From Lysobacteraceae bacterium (GTDB lineage: Bacteria > Pseudomonadota > Gammaproteobacteria > Xanthomonadales > Xanthomonadaceae): 7,615 nucleotides of DNA. The notes under the pieces were generated by a model. The model was not told where the DNA came from. It worked only from the letters and a program-made list of their open reading frames with translations, and ran no database searches. The DNA is taken from assembly GCA_003449515.1 (NCBI GenBank), contig DMHI01000141.1, positions 1 to 7,615 on the forward strand, in the 5' to 3' direction. Positions 1 to 6,210 of this stretch are shown here, in pieces; position 1 is the first letter of the stretch, and each line of letters opens with the position of its first letter. The position numbers and the translations under genes were made by a program.

Positions 1-135
1 GCGGAGCGCGATACGCTGGCGATGCGTGCCACCGGACTCGAGCAGGAAATCGCTGCGCTCCGCGCCAGCTGGGCCTGGCGTGCCAGCGCGCCCGTGCGCT
101 GGTTGCTGGCCCGTCTCCCGCGGGGCCGCACATGA
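1..135 (+). CDS. 3' end of an upstream gene, coiled-coil/basic C-terminus (partial)
   Basis: Frame 1 is open from the window edge to a TGA at 133-135 and gives 44 residues. They begin with a heptad-like, Glu/Leu/Arg-rich stretch (ending LEQEIAALRAS) and finish with a Trp/Arg-rich tail (SWAWRASAPVRWLLARLP). From general knowledge, a coiled coil followed by a tail of this type often ends multidomain glycosyltransferases and methyltransferases in O-antigen clusters. The catalytic part lies outside the window, so the function cannot be assigned. The stop overlaps the next gene's start (ATGA at 132-135), which indicates one operon and probable translational coupling with the downstream glycosyltransferase. 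High GC at third positions supports real coding. Confidence 0.75.
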   Translation, partial: AERDTLAMRATGLEQEIAALRASWAWRASAPVRWLLARLPRGRT

Positions 136-1712
136 GTCCGCGCTATTCGCTGGATTCCGTGGTTGTGCGCGGTAGGCGGATCTTCGGCTGGGGCTTCTGT
201 CTGGGCATGGACCGCCCAATCAGGGTCCGCAGCCTTCGATTGCCGCTGCAGGCGGGCGGGAGCATCGATCTCGACGTCCTCGCCAGCGGTCTGCGCCAGG
301 ACCTTGCCGATGCGTTCCCCGCGGTTCCGCAGGCCGCGGGGTCCGGCTTCATGGTGACCGGACGACTGCCGTCCCCGATCGGGCGGGGAACGGCGTTCCT
401 CGTCATCGCGGGCTCCGGCGAGTGCCTGCCCTTGCCGGGATTTCCCGATGCCTACGTGCCGGCCACCGATGTGCCCGTGCACCGGGGATGGGCCCGCTTC
501 CGCGCCATCGCGCGGCAGCGCGGGTGGCGCGAGGCGCTTGCGGCGTCGTGGCGGGGCGTTGGCCGGCGTCTCGCGCTGCTTGCGCAGCCGGTCACGCCCT
601 CCGCCGCAGCGGCCGGTCGCGGCGCGGTGGTGGTGCTCGACCACGGCATGGGCGGCGGCGCCAATCGCTATCGCGACGAGCGCATCGCGATGCACCGCCG
701 CGAGGGCGGGCCGGTCGTGCTGGTGGCGAGCGAGCTCTCGACGCTGTCCTACCGCATCACGGTGATGGCCGATGCGGTCGCCGCGCCGATCGATGTGCGG
801 CTCGACGACCAGGCTGCCGTGATCCGTTTCATCCAGTCGCTGTCACCGGCGGCGATCGAGATCAATGATCTCGTCGGTTACGAGGACGTGCCGGCGCTTC
901 TTGCCGCGCTTGTCGAACTGCGCCAGCGTGCGGGTGCCATTCGTTTCCGTTTCAACCTGCACGACTTCCACGGACTCTGCCCGTCGTTCACGCTGATCGA
1001 TGTCGCCGGGCGCCACTGCGGCGTGCCCGACCTCGCCACCTGCGCGGCCTGCCTGCCGGCGAATGCGCGGTTCACGCTGGGCATGAACGCCGGCATTGAC
1101 CTCGTCGCCTGGCGGCGCGCCTGGGCGGCGTGGTTGGCGCTCGCCGACGAGCGCGTGGCGTTCTCGCGCAGTGCGGTATCCCTCCTCGCGCGCGGGCTGC
1201 CGGACGTGGCCGCGATGGCATGGCGGATCGAGCCGCACGCGCTCGATGGGCACGGCCTGCGGCCGGTGGCATCGCGTCTCGCCTCGCCGGTGGCCATCGT
1301 CGCTGTCGGACACCTCAACTACGCCAAGGGCGCCAGCCTGCTCGGTGCGCTGGCACGCCGTGCCGAAGAACGGCGATTGCCCCTCCGTTTCGCCGTCATT
1401 GGCACCGTCGAGGGCGGTGCCGTACCGCCGTCGGTGCGCGTCTCGGGTGCGTTCCAGCGGGATCGCCTATGCGACCTGCTCGAGGCCGAAGGCACGGGCA
1501 TCGCCCTGCTGCCCTCCATCTGCCCGGAGACCTACTCCTACGTCACCGACGAGCTGATGGCCACGGGCCTGCCGCTCGCCGTGCTCGATCTCGGGGCACC
1601 GGCGGAGCGTGTCGCCCGCTACCATCCGGGCCTGTTGCTGCCTGCCGAGGGCCTGGACGCCCAGCTCGACGCCCTGGTCGCTTTCGCCCGGCGGCTCGGT
1701 GCCTTCTCCTGA
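132..1712 (+). CDS. GT4-like glycosyltransferase with extra N-terminal domain
   Basis: This 526-residue protein probably transfers a sugar from a nucleotide donor onto a growing O-antigen or related surface glycan at the cytoplasmic face of the inner membrane. Residues 1 to about 115 look like a small beta-rich accessory domain (VVVRGRRIFGWGF near 11-22). From about 165 the protein looks like a GT-B enzyme: a glycine-rich loop DHGMGGGANRYRDE (170-183), then NLHDFHGLCPS (275-285), followed by Cys283, Cys296, Cys304 and Cys307 in the CPS...C...CxxC arrangement I associate with some GT4 enzymes. The donor half has VGHLNYAKG (392-400) and an EX7E pair, Glu466 and Glu474, in ICPETYSYVTDELMATGLP. 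The start is set by the ATGA overlap with the upstream gene; only a weak GGGG lies before it. Donor and acceptor sugars cannot be read from the sequence. Confidence 0.85.
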   Translation: MSPRYSLDSVVVRGRRIFGWGFCLGMDRPIRVRSLRLPLQAGGSIDLDVLASGLRQDLADAFPAVPQAAGSGFMVTGRLPSPIGRGTAFLVIAGSGECLPLPGFPDAYVPATDVPVHRGWARFRAIARQRGWREALAASWRGVGRRLALLAQPVTPSAAAAGRGAVVVLDHGMGGGANRYRDERIAMHRREGGPVVLVASELSTLSYRITVMADAVAAPIDVRLDDQAAVIRFIQSLSPAAIEINDLVGYEDVPALLAALVELRQRAGAIRFRFNLHDFHGLCPSFTLIDVAGRHCGVPDLATCAACLPANARFTLGMNAGIDLVAWRRAWAAWLALADERVAFSRSAVSLLARGLPDVAAMAWRIEPHALDGHGLRPVASRLASPVAIVAVGHLNYAKGASLLGALARRAEERRLPLRFAVIGTVEGGAVPPSVRVSGAFQRDRLCDLLEAEGTGIALLPSICPETYSYVTDELMATGLPLAVLDLGAPAERVARYHPGLLLPAEGLDAQLDALVAFARRLGAFS

Positions 1713-1732
1713 TTGAACGCCCCCGAGGATCC

Positions 1733-2812
1733 ATGGGAAAAACCATCGCTTTCACTTCCGCGGCCCAGAACTACCTTCCCAAGGTGCGGAAGCTGTTCGA
1801 TTCGCTGCGGAAGCACCACCCGGAGTTCGAGCTGGTTCTCGCGCTGGCGGATCAACCGCATGATTCCGTCGATTTTTCCGCCGAGCCGCTCGATCGGGTG
1901 GTCGCGTTGCGCGATCTCGCCATCGACGATCGCCTGCGCTGGACGTATTTCCACACCATCGTCGAGCTGTCCACGGCCATCAAGCCCTATGTGCTGCGGC
2001 GGCTGCTCGATGAGCCGGGTGTCGACCGCGTGTTCTACTTCGACCCGGACATGGTGGTGTTCTCGCGCCTCGACGACATGCTCGAAGCCCTCGACGGTGC
2101 CAACATCGCGCTGACGCCGCACCTCACGGTGCCCGAGAACGACCTCGACGCGATTCGCGACAACGAGATCGCGGCGCTCAAACACGGCGTCTACAACCTC
2201 GGCTACCTCGGGGTGCGGCCCACGGCGGAAGGCAAGCGTTTCGCCCGCTGGTGGTCCGACCGCATCCACCACTTCTGTGTTGCCGACATTCCCGCAGGTC
2301 TGTTCACCGACCAGCGCTGGATCGACCTCGCGCCGGCGTTCTTCGACGGCGTGCACATCCTCAAGAGCCCGCGCTACAACGTGGCGACGTGGAACCTCAC
2401 CCAGCGCCACATGGCCGGCGACCTCGCCTCGGGCTTCACTGTCAACGGCGTGCCGCTCGGCTTCTATCACTTCACCGGCTTCGACAGCGGCGCGCATCGG
2501 CTGATGATGGTGAAGAACGCTGCCGGCAATCCGGCAGTGGCTGAACTGGTCCAGTGGTACGCCGATTCGGCACGCTTCGACGACGACGAGCCGGTCAGCC
2601 GGATCCCGTGGGCGTTCGGCTGCTACAGCTCAGGCGAGCCCATCCCGCTCGGGCATCGGCGCCTGTATCGCGCTCGGCCCGACCTGCAGGCCGCGTTTCC
2701 CGATCCTTTCGATGCCTCCGCGGGCGGTCTTGCGCTGTGGATGCGGACGCAAGGCCCGCTTGAACACCCGGAGTACTTCGAAAAAAAAGCCCAGGCTGGT
2801 GGAGGATGTTGA
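1733..2812 (+). CDS. GT-A-type glycosyltransferase with DxD motif; 3' end disturbed at an A8 tract
   Basis: The zero frame gives 359 residues. The start is ATG 1733, preceded by GAGG at 1725-1728; an open frame extends upstream to 1130, but that part only overlaps the previous gene. The protein resembles uncharacterised nucleotide-sugar transferases of the GT-A fold. It has TAIKPYVLRRLL (81-92), the metal/donor DxD motif in FYFDPDMVV (101-109), VYNLGYLGV (153-161), FTDQRWIDL (191-199), SPRYNVATWNL (212-222) and FYHFTGFD (244-251, possible catalytic-region His246). It follows the preceding glycosyltransferase by 20 nt, so both probably belong to one polysaccharide operon. After the A8 tract at 2781-2788 the zero frame ends in a short AQAGGGC tail whose codons mostly end in A or T. 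The -1 frame instead gives a 45-residue tail ending at 2925, for a total of 397 residues. The longer form is probably the ancestral or functional one. Confidence 0.85.
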   Translation: MGKTIAFTSAAQNYLPKVRKLFDSLRKHHPEFELVLALADQPHDSVDFSAEPLDRVVALRDLAIDDRLRWTYFHTIVELSTAIKPYVLRRLLDEPGVDRVFYFDPDMVVFSRLDDMLEALDGANIALTPHLTVPENDLDAIRDNEIAALKHGVYNLGYLGVRPTAEGKRFARWWSDRIHHFCVADIPAGLFTDQRWIDLAPAFFDGVHILKSPRYNVATWNLTQRHMAGDLASGFTVNGVPLGFYHFTGFDSGAHRLMMVKNAAGNPAVAELVQWYADSARFDDDEPVSRIPWAFGCYSSGEPIPLGHRRLYRARPDLQAAFPDPFDASAGGLALWMRTQGPLEHPEYFEKKAQAGGGC

Positions 2813-2831
2813 CGCCCCTCTACCAGCTGGG
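2770..2831 (+). promoter_or_regulatory. Candidate -1 frameshift signal: SD-like site, A AAA AAA, bulged stem-loop
   Basis: Eight A residues lie at 2781-2788 in a GC-rich gene. Zero-frame codons are GAA AAA AAA GCC, so 2782-2788 reads A AAA AAA, a slippery heptamer in the correct phase for a -1 slip. GGAG at 2770-2773 lies 8 nt upstream of it, comparable to the Shine-Dalgarno stimulator of dnaX-type frameshifting. Downstream, CCCAG (2790-2794) plus CTGGT (2796-2800) can pair with ACCAG plus CTGGG (2822-2831). This gives 10 pairs with one bulged G and a 21-nt loop that contains the zero-frame stop. The gap between heptamer and stem is only 1 nt, shorter than usual, which weakens the case. A length mutation in the homopolymer would explain the frame change equally well. 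Confidence 0.4.
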
Positions 2832-2925
2832 ACCCACCCGCCGAGTCGCGCGATTCCTGACCCGCTGCCGAGGGTACGGAGCGCGCAAAGCCCTCCGCCG
2901 GCTCTGGACGGGGCGGTGGGAATGA
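2788..2925 (+). other. -1-frame extension of the glycosyltransferase (45 codons)
   Basis: Read in the -1 frame from the last A of the tract, this stretch encodes 45 residues up to TGA 2923-2925. They start SPGWWRMLTPLYQLG and continue as an Arg/Leu-rich, probably helical tail ending LRRLWTGRWE. Thirty-seven of the 45 codons end in G or C, as in the neighbouring genes, against 2 of 7 for the zero-frame tail (2789-2809). Basic, Trp/Arg-rich tails of this type are common at the ends of polysaccharide glycosyltransferases and could help membrane association; that is inference. No start codon with sensible spacing serves it as an independent gene: GGAGG abuts ATG 2806 directly. It is best read as the true C-terminus of the upstream gene. 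Confidence 0.6.
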
Positions 2926-2931
2926 TGGGAT

Positions 2932-2945
2932 TGCCCCAATGGGCA
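2932..2945. promoter_or_regulatory. Short inverted repeat upstream of scoA (possible operator)
   Basis: TGCCC (2932-2936) and GGGCA (2941-2945) form a perfect 5-bp inverted repeat around CAAT. It is centred about 42 nt upstream of the start point predicted from the -10-like box at 2969-2974, where a transcription factor could sit. It is short and could occur by chance in GC-rich DNA, and no regulator gene lies in the window. Confidence 0.25.
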
Positions 2946-2968
2946 GGGCGCTGGCGCTCCCTCCTCGC

Positions 2969-2974
2969 TAGAAT
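2969..2974 (+). promoter_or_regulatory. scoA -10-like box TAGAAT
   Basis: TAGAAT matches the sigma-70 consensus at five of six positions and lies in the gap between the glycosyltransferase and scoA. A start point about 7 nt downstream (near 2981) would leave a leader of only about 15 nt. No convincing -35 box sits at the usual 16-18 nt spacing. The surrounding 11-mer CGCTAGAATCG (2966-2976) recurs upstream of etfB on the other strand, which strengthens the call. Confidence 0.5.
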
Positions 2975-2995
2975 CGCCGCTCCGTTGTCGCGTCG

Positions 2996-3733
2996 ATGAA
3001 TGACATGCCAAGTACCGACCTCCGTACCCGTGGCAAGCTCCATGCCGATGCCCACACCGCCTTGGCCGGCCTCATCACCGACGGCCAGACCCTCGCGGTC
3101 GGCGGCTTCGGCCTGTGCGGGATTCCCGAGGCGCTGATCGCCGCGCTGCGCGATTCCGGCGTCAAGAACCTCACCGCGATCTCGAACAACGCCGGCGTCG
3201 ACGGCTTCGGCTTGGGCCAGCTGCTGGCGACGCGGCAGATCCGCAAGATGATTTCGAGCTACGTCGGCGAGAACAAGGAGTTCGAGCGCCAGTATCTCGC
3301 TGGTGAGCTCGAGCTCGAGTTCAACCCGCAGGGCACGCTGGCCGAGCGCCTGCGCGCAGGCGGTGCGGGCATCCCGGCGTTCTTTGTTCGCACCGGCTAC
3401 GGCACCGTGGTGGCCGAAGGCAAGGAAACGCGGCAGTTCGGCGAGCGCTGGTATGTGATGGAAACCGCGCTGCAGGCCGACGTCTCGCTGGTGAAGGCTT
3501 GGAAGGCCGATACCGCCGGGAACCTCGTGTTCCGCAAGACCTCGCGCAACTTCAACCCGGCCTGCGCGATGGCCGGCAAGGTCTGCGTGGCGGAAGTGGA
3601 GGAACTGGTCGAGGTCGGCGCGATCGATCCCGACCACGTGCACCTGCCGGGCATCTACGTCGATCGCATCGTGGTCAACGCCGAACCTGAGAAGCGCATC
3701 GAGCAGCGCACCACCCGCGAAGGAGTGAAGTGA
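2996..3733 (+). CDS. scoA: Succinyl-CoA:3-oxoacid CoA-transferase subunit A
   Basis: This is the A subunit of the heteromeric CoA-transferase that moves CoA between succinyl-CoA and acetoacetate (or a similar 3-oxoacid) in the cytoplasm. The 245 residues match the bacterial family length. The N-terminal CoA-transferase signature is clear: DGQTLAVGGFGLCGIP at 29-44. It is followed by NLTAISNNAGVDGFGLG (58-74), GELELEFNPQGTLAERLRAG (103-122) and LVFRKTSRNFNP (177-188). The ATG at 2996 is the first in-frame start; ATG 3005 (residue 4) is also possible. Neither has a visible Shine-Dalgarno, so a short-leader transcript is likely. It overlaps scoB by one base and forms a two-gene operon with it. 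As I recall, the orthologues near the LPS region in Xanthomonas are named lpsI/lpsJ; that name does not imply a role in LPS synthesis. Confidence 0.93.
   Translation: MNDMPSTDLRTRGKLHADAHTALAGLITDGQTLAVGGFGLCGIPEALIAALRDSGVKNLTAISNNAGVDGFGLGQLLATRQIRKMISSYVGENKEFERQYLAGELELEFNPQGTLAERLRAGGAGIPAFFVRTGYGTVVAEGKETRQFGERWYVMETALQADVSLVKAWKADTAGNLVFRKTSRNFNPACAMAGKVCVAEVEELVEVGAIDPDHVHLPGIYVDRIVVNAEPEKRIEQRTTREGVK
3719..3725 (+). promoter_or_regulatory. scoB ribosome binding site GAAGGAG
   Basis: GAAGGAG lies inside the last codons of scoA, 7 nt before ATG 3733. It is the strongest Shine-Dalgarno in this part of the window and fixes the scoB start at the ATG rather than the adjacent GTG at 3730. 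Confidence 0.75.
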
Positions 3734-4362
3734 TGCCCTGGACCCGCGACGAGATGGCGCAGCGCGCCGCCCGCGAACTCACCGACGGCGCCTACGTGAA
3801 CCTCGGCATTGGCCTGCCGACCCTGGTGGCCAACCACATCCCCGACGGCATGGACGTGTGGCTGCAGAGCGAGAACGGTCTGCTCGGTATCGGCCCGTTT
3901 CCCACCGAATCGGAAGTCGACGCCGACCTGATCAACGCCGGCAAGCAGACGGTGACGGCGCGCGCCGGTGCGAGCTTCTTCGGCAGCCACGACAGCTTCG
4001 CGATGATCCGCGGCGGCCACATCGACCTCGCGATTCTCGGCGCCATGCAGGTGACCGACAAGGGCGATCTCGCCAACTGGATGGTGCCCGGCAAGATGGT
4101 GAAGGGCATGGGCGGCGCGATGGACCTCGTGGCCGGCGTCAAGCGCGTGGTCGTGCTGATGGAACACACGGCCAAGGGCGGCGAGCACAAGATCGTGCCC
4201 ACCTGCACGCTGCCGCTGACCGGCGTGGGCGTGGTCAACCGCATCATCACCGAGCTCGGCGTGTTCGATGTGACGCCACAGGGGCTCAAGGTGGCCGAGC
4301 TGGCGCCGGGCGTCGCGCAGGACGAGGTGGCGACGAAGACCGGCGTGTCCCTGCACGCCTGA
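3733..4362 (+). CDS. scoB: Succinyl-CoA:3-oxoacid CoA-transferase subunit B
   Basis: The partner of ScoA; the B subunit carries the glutamate that forms the enzyme-CoA thioester. The 209 residues match the family length. NLGIGLPT (23-30) and the active-site signature LQSENGLLG (44-52) are intact, with Glu47 as the expected catalytic residue. Later conserved blocks include AGASFFGSHDSFAMIRGGH (78-96), NWMVPGKMVKGMGGAMDL (115-132) and MEHTAKGGEHKIV (143-155). The start ATG shares its A with the last base of the scoA stop (TGATG at 3731-3735), and a strong Shine-Dalgarno precedes it, so the subunits should be made at matched levels. A strong terminator follows within 30 nt, which closes the operon. 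No residue looks out of place, and an active enzyme is likely. Confidence 0.95.
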   Translation: MPWTRDEMAQRAARELTDGAYVNLGIGLPTLVANHIPDGMDVWLQSENGLLGIGPFPTESEVDADLINAGKQTVTARAGASFFGSHDSFAMIRGGHIDLAILGAMQVTDKGDLANWMVPGKMVKGMGGAMDLVAGVKRVVVLMEHTAKGGEHKIVPTCTLPLTGVGVVNRIITELGVFDVTPQGLKVAELAPGVAQDEVATKTGVSLHA

Positions 4363-4380
4363 GCCGCGCGCCGGCGGCTC
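4361..4380 (+). terminator. GC-rich hairpin just after scoB, no U-tract
   Basis: GAGCCGC (4361-4367) pairs with GCGGCTC (4374-4380) around a 6-nt loop. The arm begins within the scoB stop codon. There is no T-run, so it is unlikely to terminate by itself. It may protect the 3' end or support the stronger hairpin 8 nt downstream. Confidence 0.35.
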
Positions 4381-4388
4381 TGAATGCG

Positions 4389-4417
4389 GAAGGGGCCTCG
4401 CGGCCCCTTCTGTTTTT
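4389..4417 (+). terminator. Rho-independent terminator of scoAB
   Basis: GAAGGGGCC (4389-4397) and GGCCCCTTC (4402-4410) form a perfect 9-bp stem with a TCGC tetraloop, followed at once by TGTTTTT (4411-4417). This is a classic intrinsic terminator for plus-strand transcripts. On the minus strand the stem is followed by CGCATTCAG with no U-run, so it should not strongly terminate etfA transcripts, which converge from the other side. Confidence 0.9.
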
Positions 4418-4438
4418 CCGTCGCTCGAAGGCCGGGCC

Positions 4439-5377
4439 TCAGCCCAGCGCCTTCTCGAGTTCCGGCACGATCTGGAACAGATCGCCGACGAGGCCGATGT
4501 CGGCGATCTCGAAGATCGGCGCATCGCCGTCCTTGTTGATCGCGACGATGGTGCCCGCGTCCTTGATGCCCGTCAGGTGCTGGATGGCGCCCGAGATGCC
4601 GATGGCCACATACAGCACCGGCGCGATGATCTTGCCGGTCTGGCCCACCTGCATGTCGTTCGGCACGTAGCCGGCGTCAACGGCAGCGCGCGATGCACCC
4701 ACGCCGGCGCCCAGCTTGTCGGCCAGTGAGTAGATGATCGAGAAGGCCTCCGCCGAGCCGAGCGCACGGCCGCCGGAGACGACCTTGGAAGCACTCTGCA
4801 GGTCCGGGCGGTCGCTCTTGCCGCTCGCGAGGCCTCGGAAGCGCGTGTGGGTCGGCAGGGCGACATCGACGGTCGCCGCTTCGATCGCCGCGCTGCCGCC
4901 GTTGCCGGTGGCCGGCCACGAGGCCGGGCGCACGGTGGCGACGACGGTGCGATCGCTCGGTGCAGCGACCGAGATGATGGCATTGCCAGCGTAGATCGGG
5001 CGCTTGAACGCGTGCGGGCCATCGACGGCCATCAGGTCGGAGACCTGGGCCACGCCCAGCAGTGCCGCCACGCAGGGTGCGATGTCGCGGCCGAAGGTCG
5101 TGGAGGGCAGCAGCACGTGCGAGTAGCCCGCCGCGAGCTTGGCGATCTGCGGGGCAAGCACCGCGGCCAGCGCATGCGCGTTCTCGGCGCGGGCTACGGT
5201 GATGACTTTCGCCACACCGGCGATCTGCGCGGCCTGCGCGGCGACGCCCGCAGCGTCGGCAGCGAGCACGGCGATGTGGATGTCGCCGCCGATCTTCGCG
5301 GCGGCGGTGACGCAGCGCGCGGTGGCGGGGTTCAGGTGGCCGTCGAGGTGCTCGGCGACGATCAGGATCGTGTTCAT
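4439..5377 (-). CDS. etfA: Electron transfer flavoprotein, alpha subunit
   Basis: EtfA is the FAD-binding subunit of the soluble heterodimer that takes electrons from acyl-CoA dehydrogenases and other flavin dehydrogenases and passes them to ETF:quinone oxidoreductase. The 312 residues are the usual length. The C-terminal FAD domain is complete: SGGRALGS (201-208), GASRAAVDAGY (227-237), VGQTGKIIAPVLYVAIGISG (244-263), AIQHLTG (264-270) and AINKDGDAPIF (279-289). The N-terminus MNTILIVAEH begins with a typical beta strand. An in-frame stop just upstream fixes this start, yet no Shine-Dalgarno lies at proper distance. Translation may rely on the micro-ORFs before it. It lies 39 nt after etfB in one operon and converges on scoAB. 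Confidence 0.95.
   Translation of the reverse strand: MNTILIVAEHLDGHLNPATARCVTAAAKIGGDIHIAVLAADAAGVAAQAAQIAGVAKVITVARAENAHALAAVLAPQIAKLAAGYSHVLLPSTTFGRDIAPCVAALLGVAQVSDLMAVDGPHAFKRPIYAGNAIISVAAPSDRTVVATVRPASWPATGNGGSAAIEAATVDVALPTHTRFRGLASGKSDRPDLQSASKVVSGGRALGSAEAFSIIYSLADKLGAGVGASRAAVDAGYVPNDMQVGQTGKIIAPVLYVAIGISGAIQHLTGIKDAGTIVAINKDGDAPIFEIADIGLVGDLFQIVPELEKALG
4479..4509. repeat. 11-bp perfect inverted repeat inside the 3' end of etfA
   Basis: AGATCGCCGAC (4479-4489) is the exact reverse complement of GTCGGCGATCT (4499-4509), with a 9-nt spacer. In the etfA message it would form a strong hairpin starting about 40 nt before the end of the coding region. The encoded residues around it (EIADIGLVGDLF) are conserved in the family, so part of the symmetry may come from codon choice. 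No U-run follows on either strand. Confidence 0.55.
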
Positions 5378-5396
5378 AGGATCGGGCTCATGTCAT
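5374..5396 (-). other. Two chained micro-ORFs leading into etfA
   Basis: On the minus strand, AAGGAA (5401-5406) lies 4 nt before an ATG at 5394-5396 that encodes only M-T-stop. Its stop overlaps a second ATG (5389-5391) that encodes MSPIL-stop, and that stop (5374-5376) overlaps the etfA ATG (5375-5377). The only good Shine-Dalgarno in the etfB-etfA gap therefore serves the first micro-ORF and is 23 nt from etfA. Reinitiation down this chain could deliver ribosomes to etfA. The elements are very short, so chance is possible. Confidence 0.3.
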
Positions 5397-5416
5397 TCGT
5401 TTCCTTCGTCGCCGGC

Positions 5417-6163
5417 TTACGCCAGGCCCTTTGCTTTGAGCAGCGCCACCAGTTCGGCGACGTCCTTCACCATCACGCCCTTGGTGCGCTTCGGCGGCGG
5501 GGCGTAGTGGGTGGTGGCGAGGAAATCCGCGGCCTCGACGCCGAAATCGGCGAGCGGCAGCGTCTCCAACGGCTTGGACTTCGCCTTCATGATGTCCGGC
5601 AGCTTGATGAAGCGCGGCTCGTTCAAGCGCAGGTCGGTGGTGATGACGGCGGGGAGGTCAACTTCGAGCGTCTCGAGGCCGGCGTCGACTTCGCGCGTGA
5701 CGGTCGCAACGTCGCCAGCGACGTCGACCTTCGAGGCGAACGTGGCCTGCGGGCGACCCCACAGCGTCGCCAGCATCTGGCCGGTCTGGCTGCTGTCGTC
5801 GTCGATCGCCTGCTTGCCCATCAGCACGAGGCCGGGCTGTTCGCGCTCGACCAGCTTCAACAGCGTGCGCGCAGCGGTGAGCGGTTGCACGGCCGAATCG
5901 GTGACCACGTGGATGGCGCGGTTCGCACCCATCGCGAGGCCGTTGCGCAGATGCGCTTGCGCGTCGGCCGGGGCGATCGTTGCGACGATGATTTCGGTGG
6001 CGATGCCCTTATCGCGCAGACGCAGGGCTTCTTCGAGCGCGATGTCGTCGAAGGGGTTCGGCGAGAGCTTGACGCCCTCGGTGACGACGCCGGAACCGTC
6101 CGGCTTGACCTGGATGCGGACGTTGTAGTCCACCACCCGCTTGTAGGCGACGAGGATCTTCAT
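5417..6163 (-). CDS. etfB: Electron transfer flavoprotein, beta subunit
   Basis: EtfB partners EtfA, binds AMP and contacts the dehydrogenase donors. The frame is open to 6373, but MKILVAYKRVVDYNVRI at ATG 6163 is the typical family N-terminus, which gives 248 residues, the usual length. Conserved blocks include SPNPFDDIALEEALRL (34-49), the AMP-loop segment GKQAIDDDSSQTGQMLA (116-132), VTREVDAGLETLEVDLPAVI (155-174, close to the ETF-beta signature, with Ala161 where Gly is common), and the recognition loop LNEPRFIKLPDIMKAKSK (180-197) that docks onto dehydrogenases. Only a weak GAAG precedes the start. It is the first gene of etfBA and is probably driven from the TAGAAT box at 6211-6216. ScoAB next door and ETF both serve acyl-CoA and ketone metabolism. 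Confidence 0.95.
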   Translation of the reverse strand: MKILVAYKRVVDYNVRIQVKPDGSGVVTEGVKLSPNPFDDIALEEALRLRDKGIATEIIVATIAPADAQAHLRNGLAMGANRAIHVVTDSAVQPLTAARTLLKLVEREQPGLVLMGKQAIDDDSSQTGQMLATLWGRPQATFASKVDVAGDVATVTREVDAGLETLEVDLPAVITTDLRLNEPRFIKLPDIMKAKSKPLETLPLADFGVEAADFLATTHYAPPPKRTKGVMVKDVAELVALLKAKGLA

Positions 6164-6210
6164 GACTTCGATTCGATGGGGAAGGGCGGCCGCACGGTGG
6201 CGGGCCCCCG

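Noticed and set aside
1130..1732. Upstream extension of the second glycosyltransferase frame by about 200 codons
   Set aside because: The extension only overlaps the first glycosyltransferase out of frame and is Arg/Ala/Gly-rich low-complexity translation. The GT-A domain begins at MGKTIAFTS (1733), with GAGG in front.
1619..2497. 292-codon minus-strand open frame
   Set aside because: Antisense to the GT-A glycosyltransferase; the Val/Glu/Arg-rich translation matches the usual shadow pattern.
2781..2831. Intrinsic terminator for the glycosyltransferase operon
   Set aside because: The A8 tract precedes the stem on the plus strand, so no U-run follows the hairpin. On the minus strand the orientation would fit, but no minus-strand gene ends there.
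2998..3007. GAATGACATG at the scoA start, repeated before etfA (5389-5398 on the minus strand)
   Set aside because: A 10-nt match involving start codons; it lies in coding sequence in one case and in a leader in the other, so chance is the better explanation.
3304..3318. Tandem GAGCTC repeat in scoA
   Set aside because: It encodes the ELELE segment that is normal in this subunit, so it reflects protein conservation and not a DNA repeat element.
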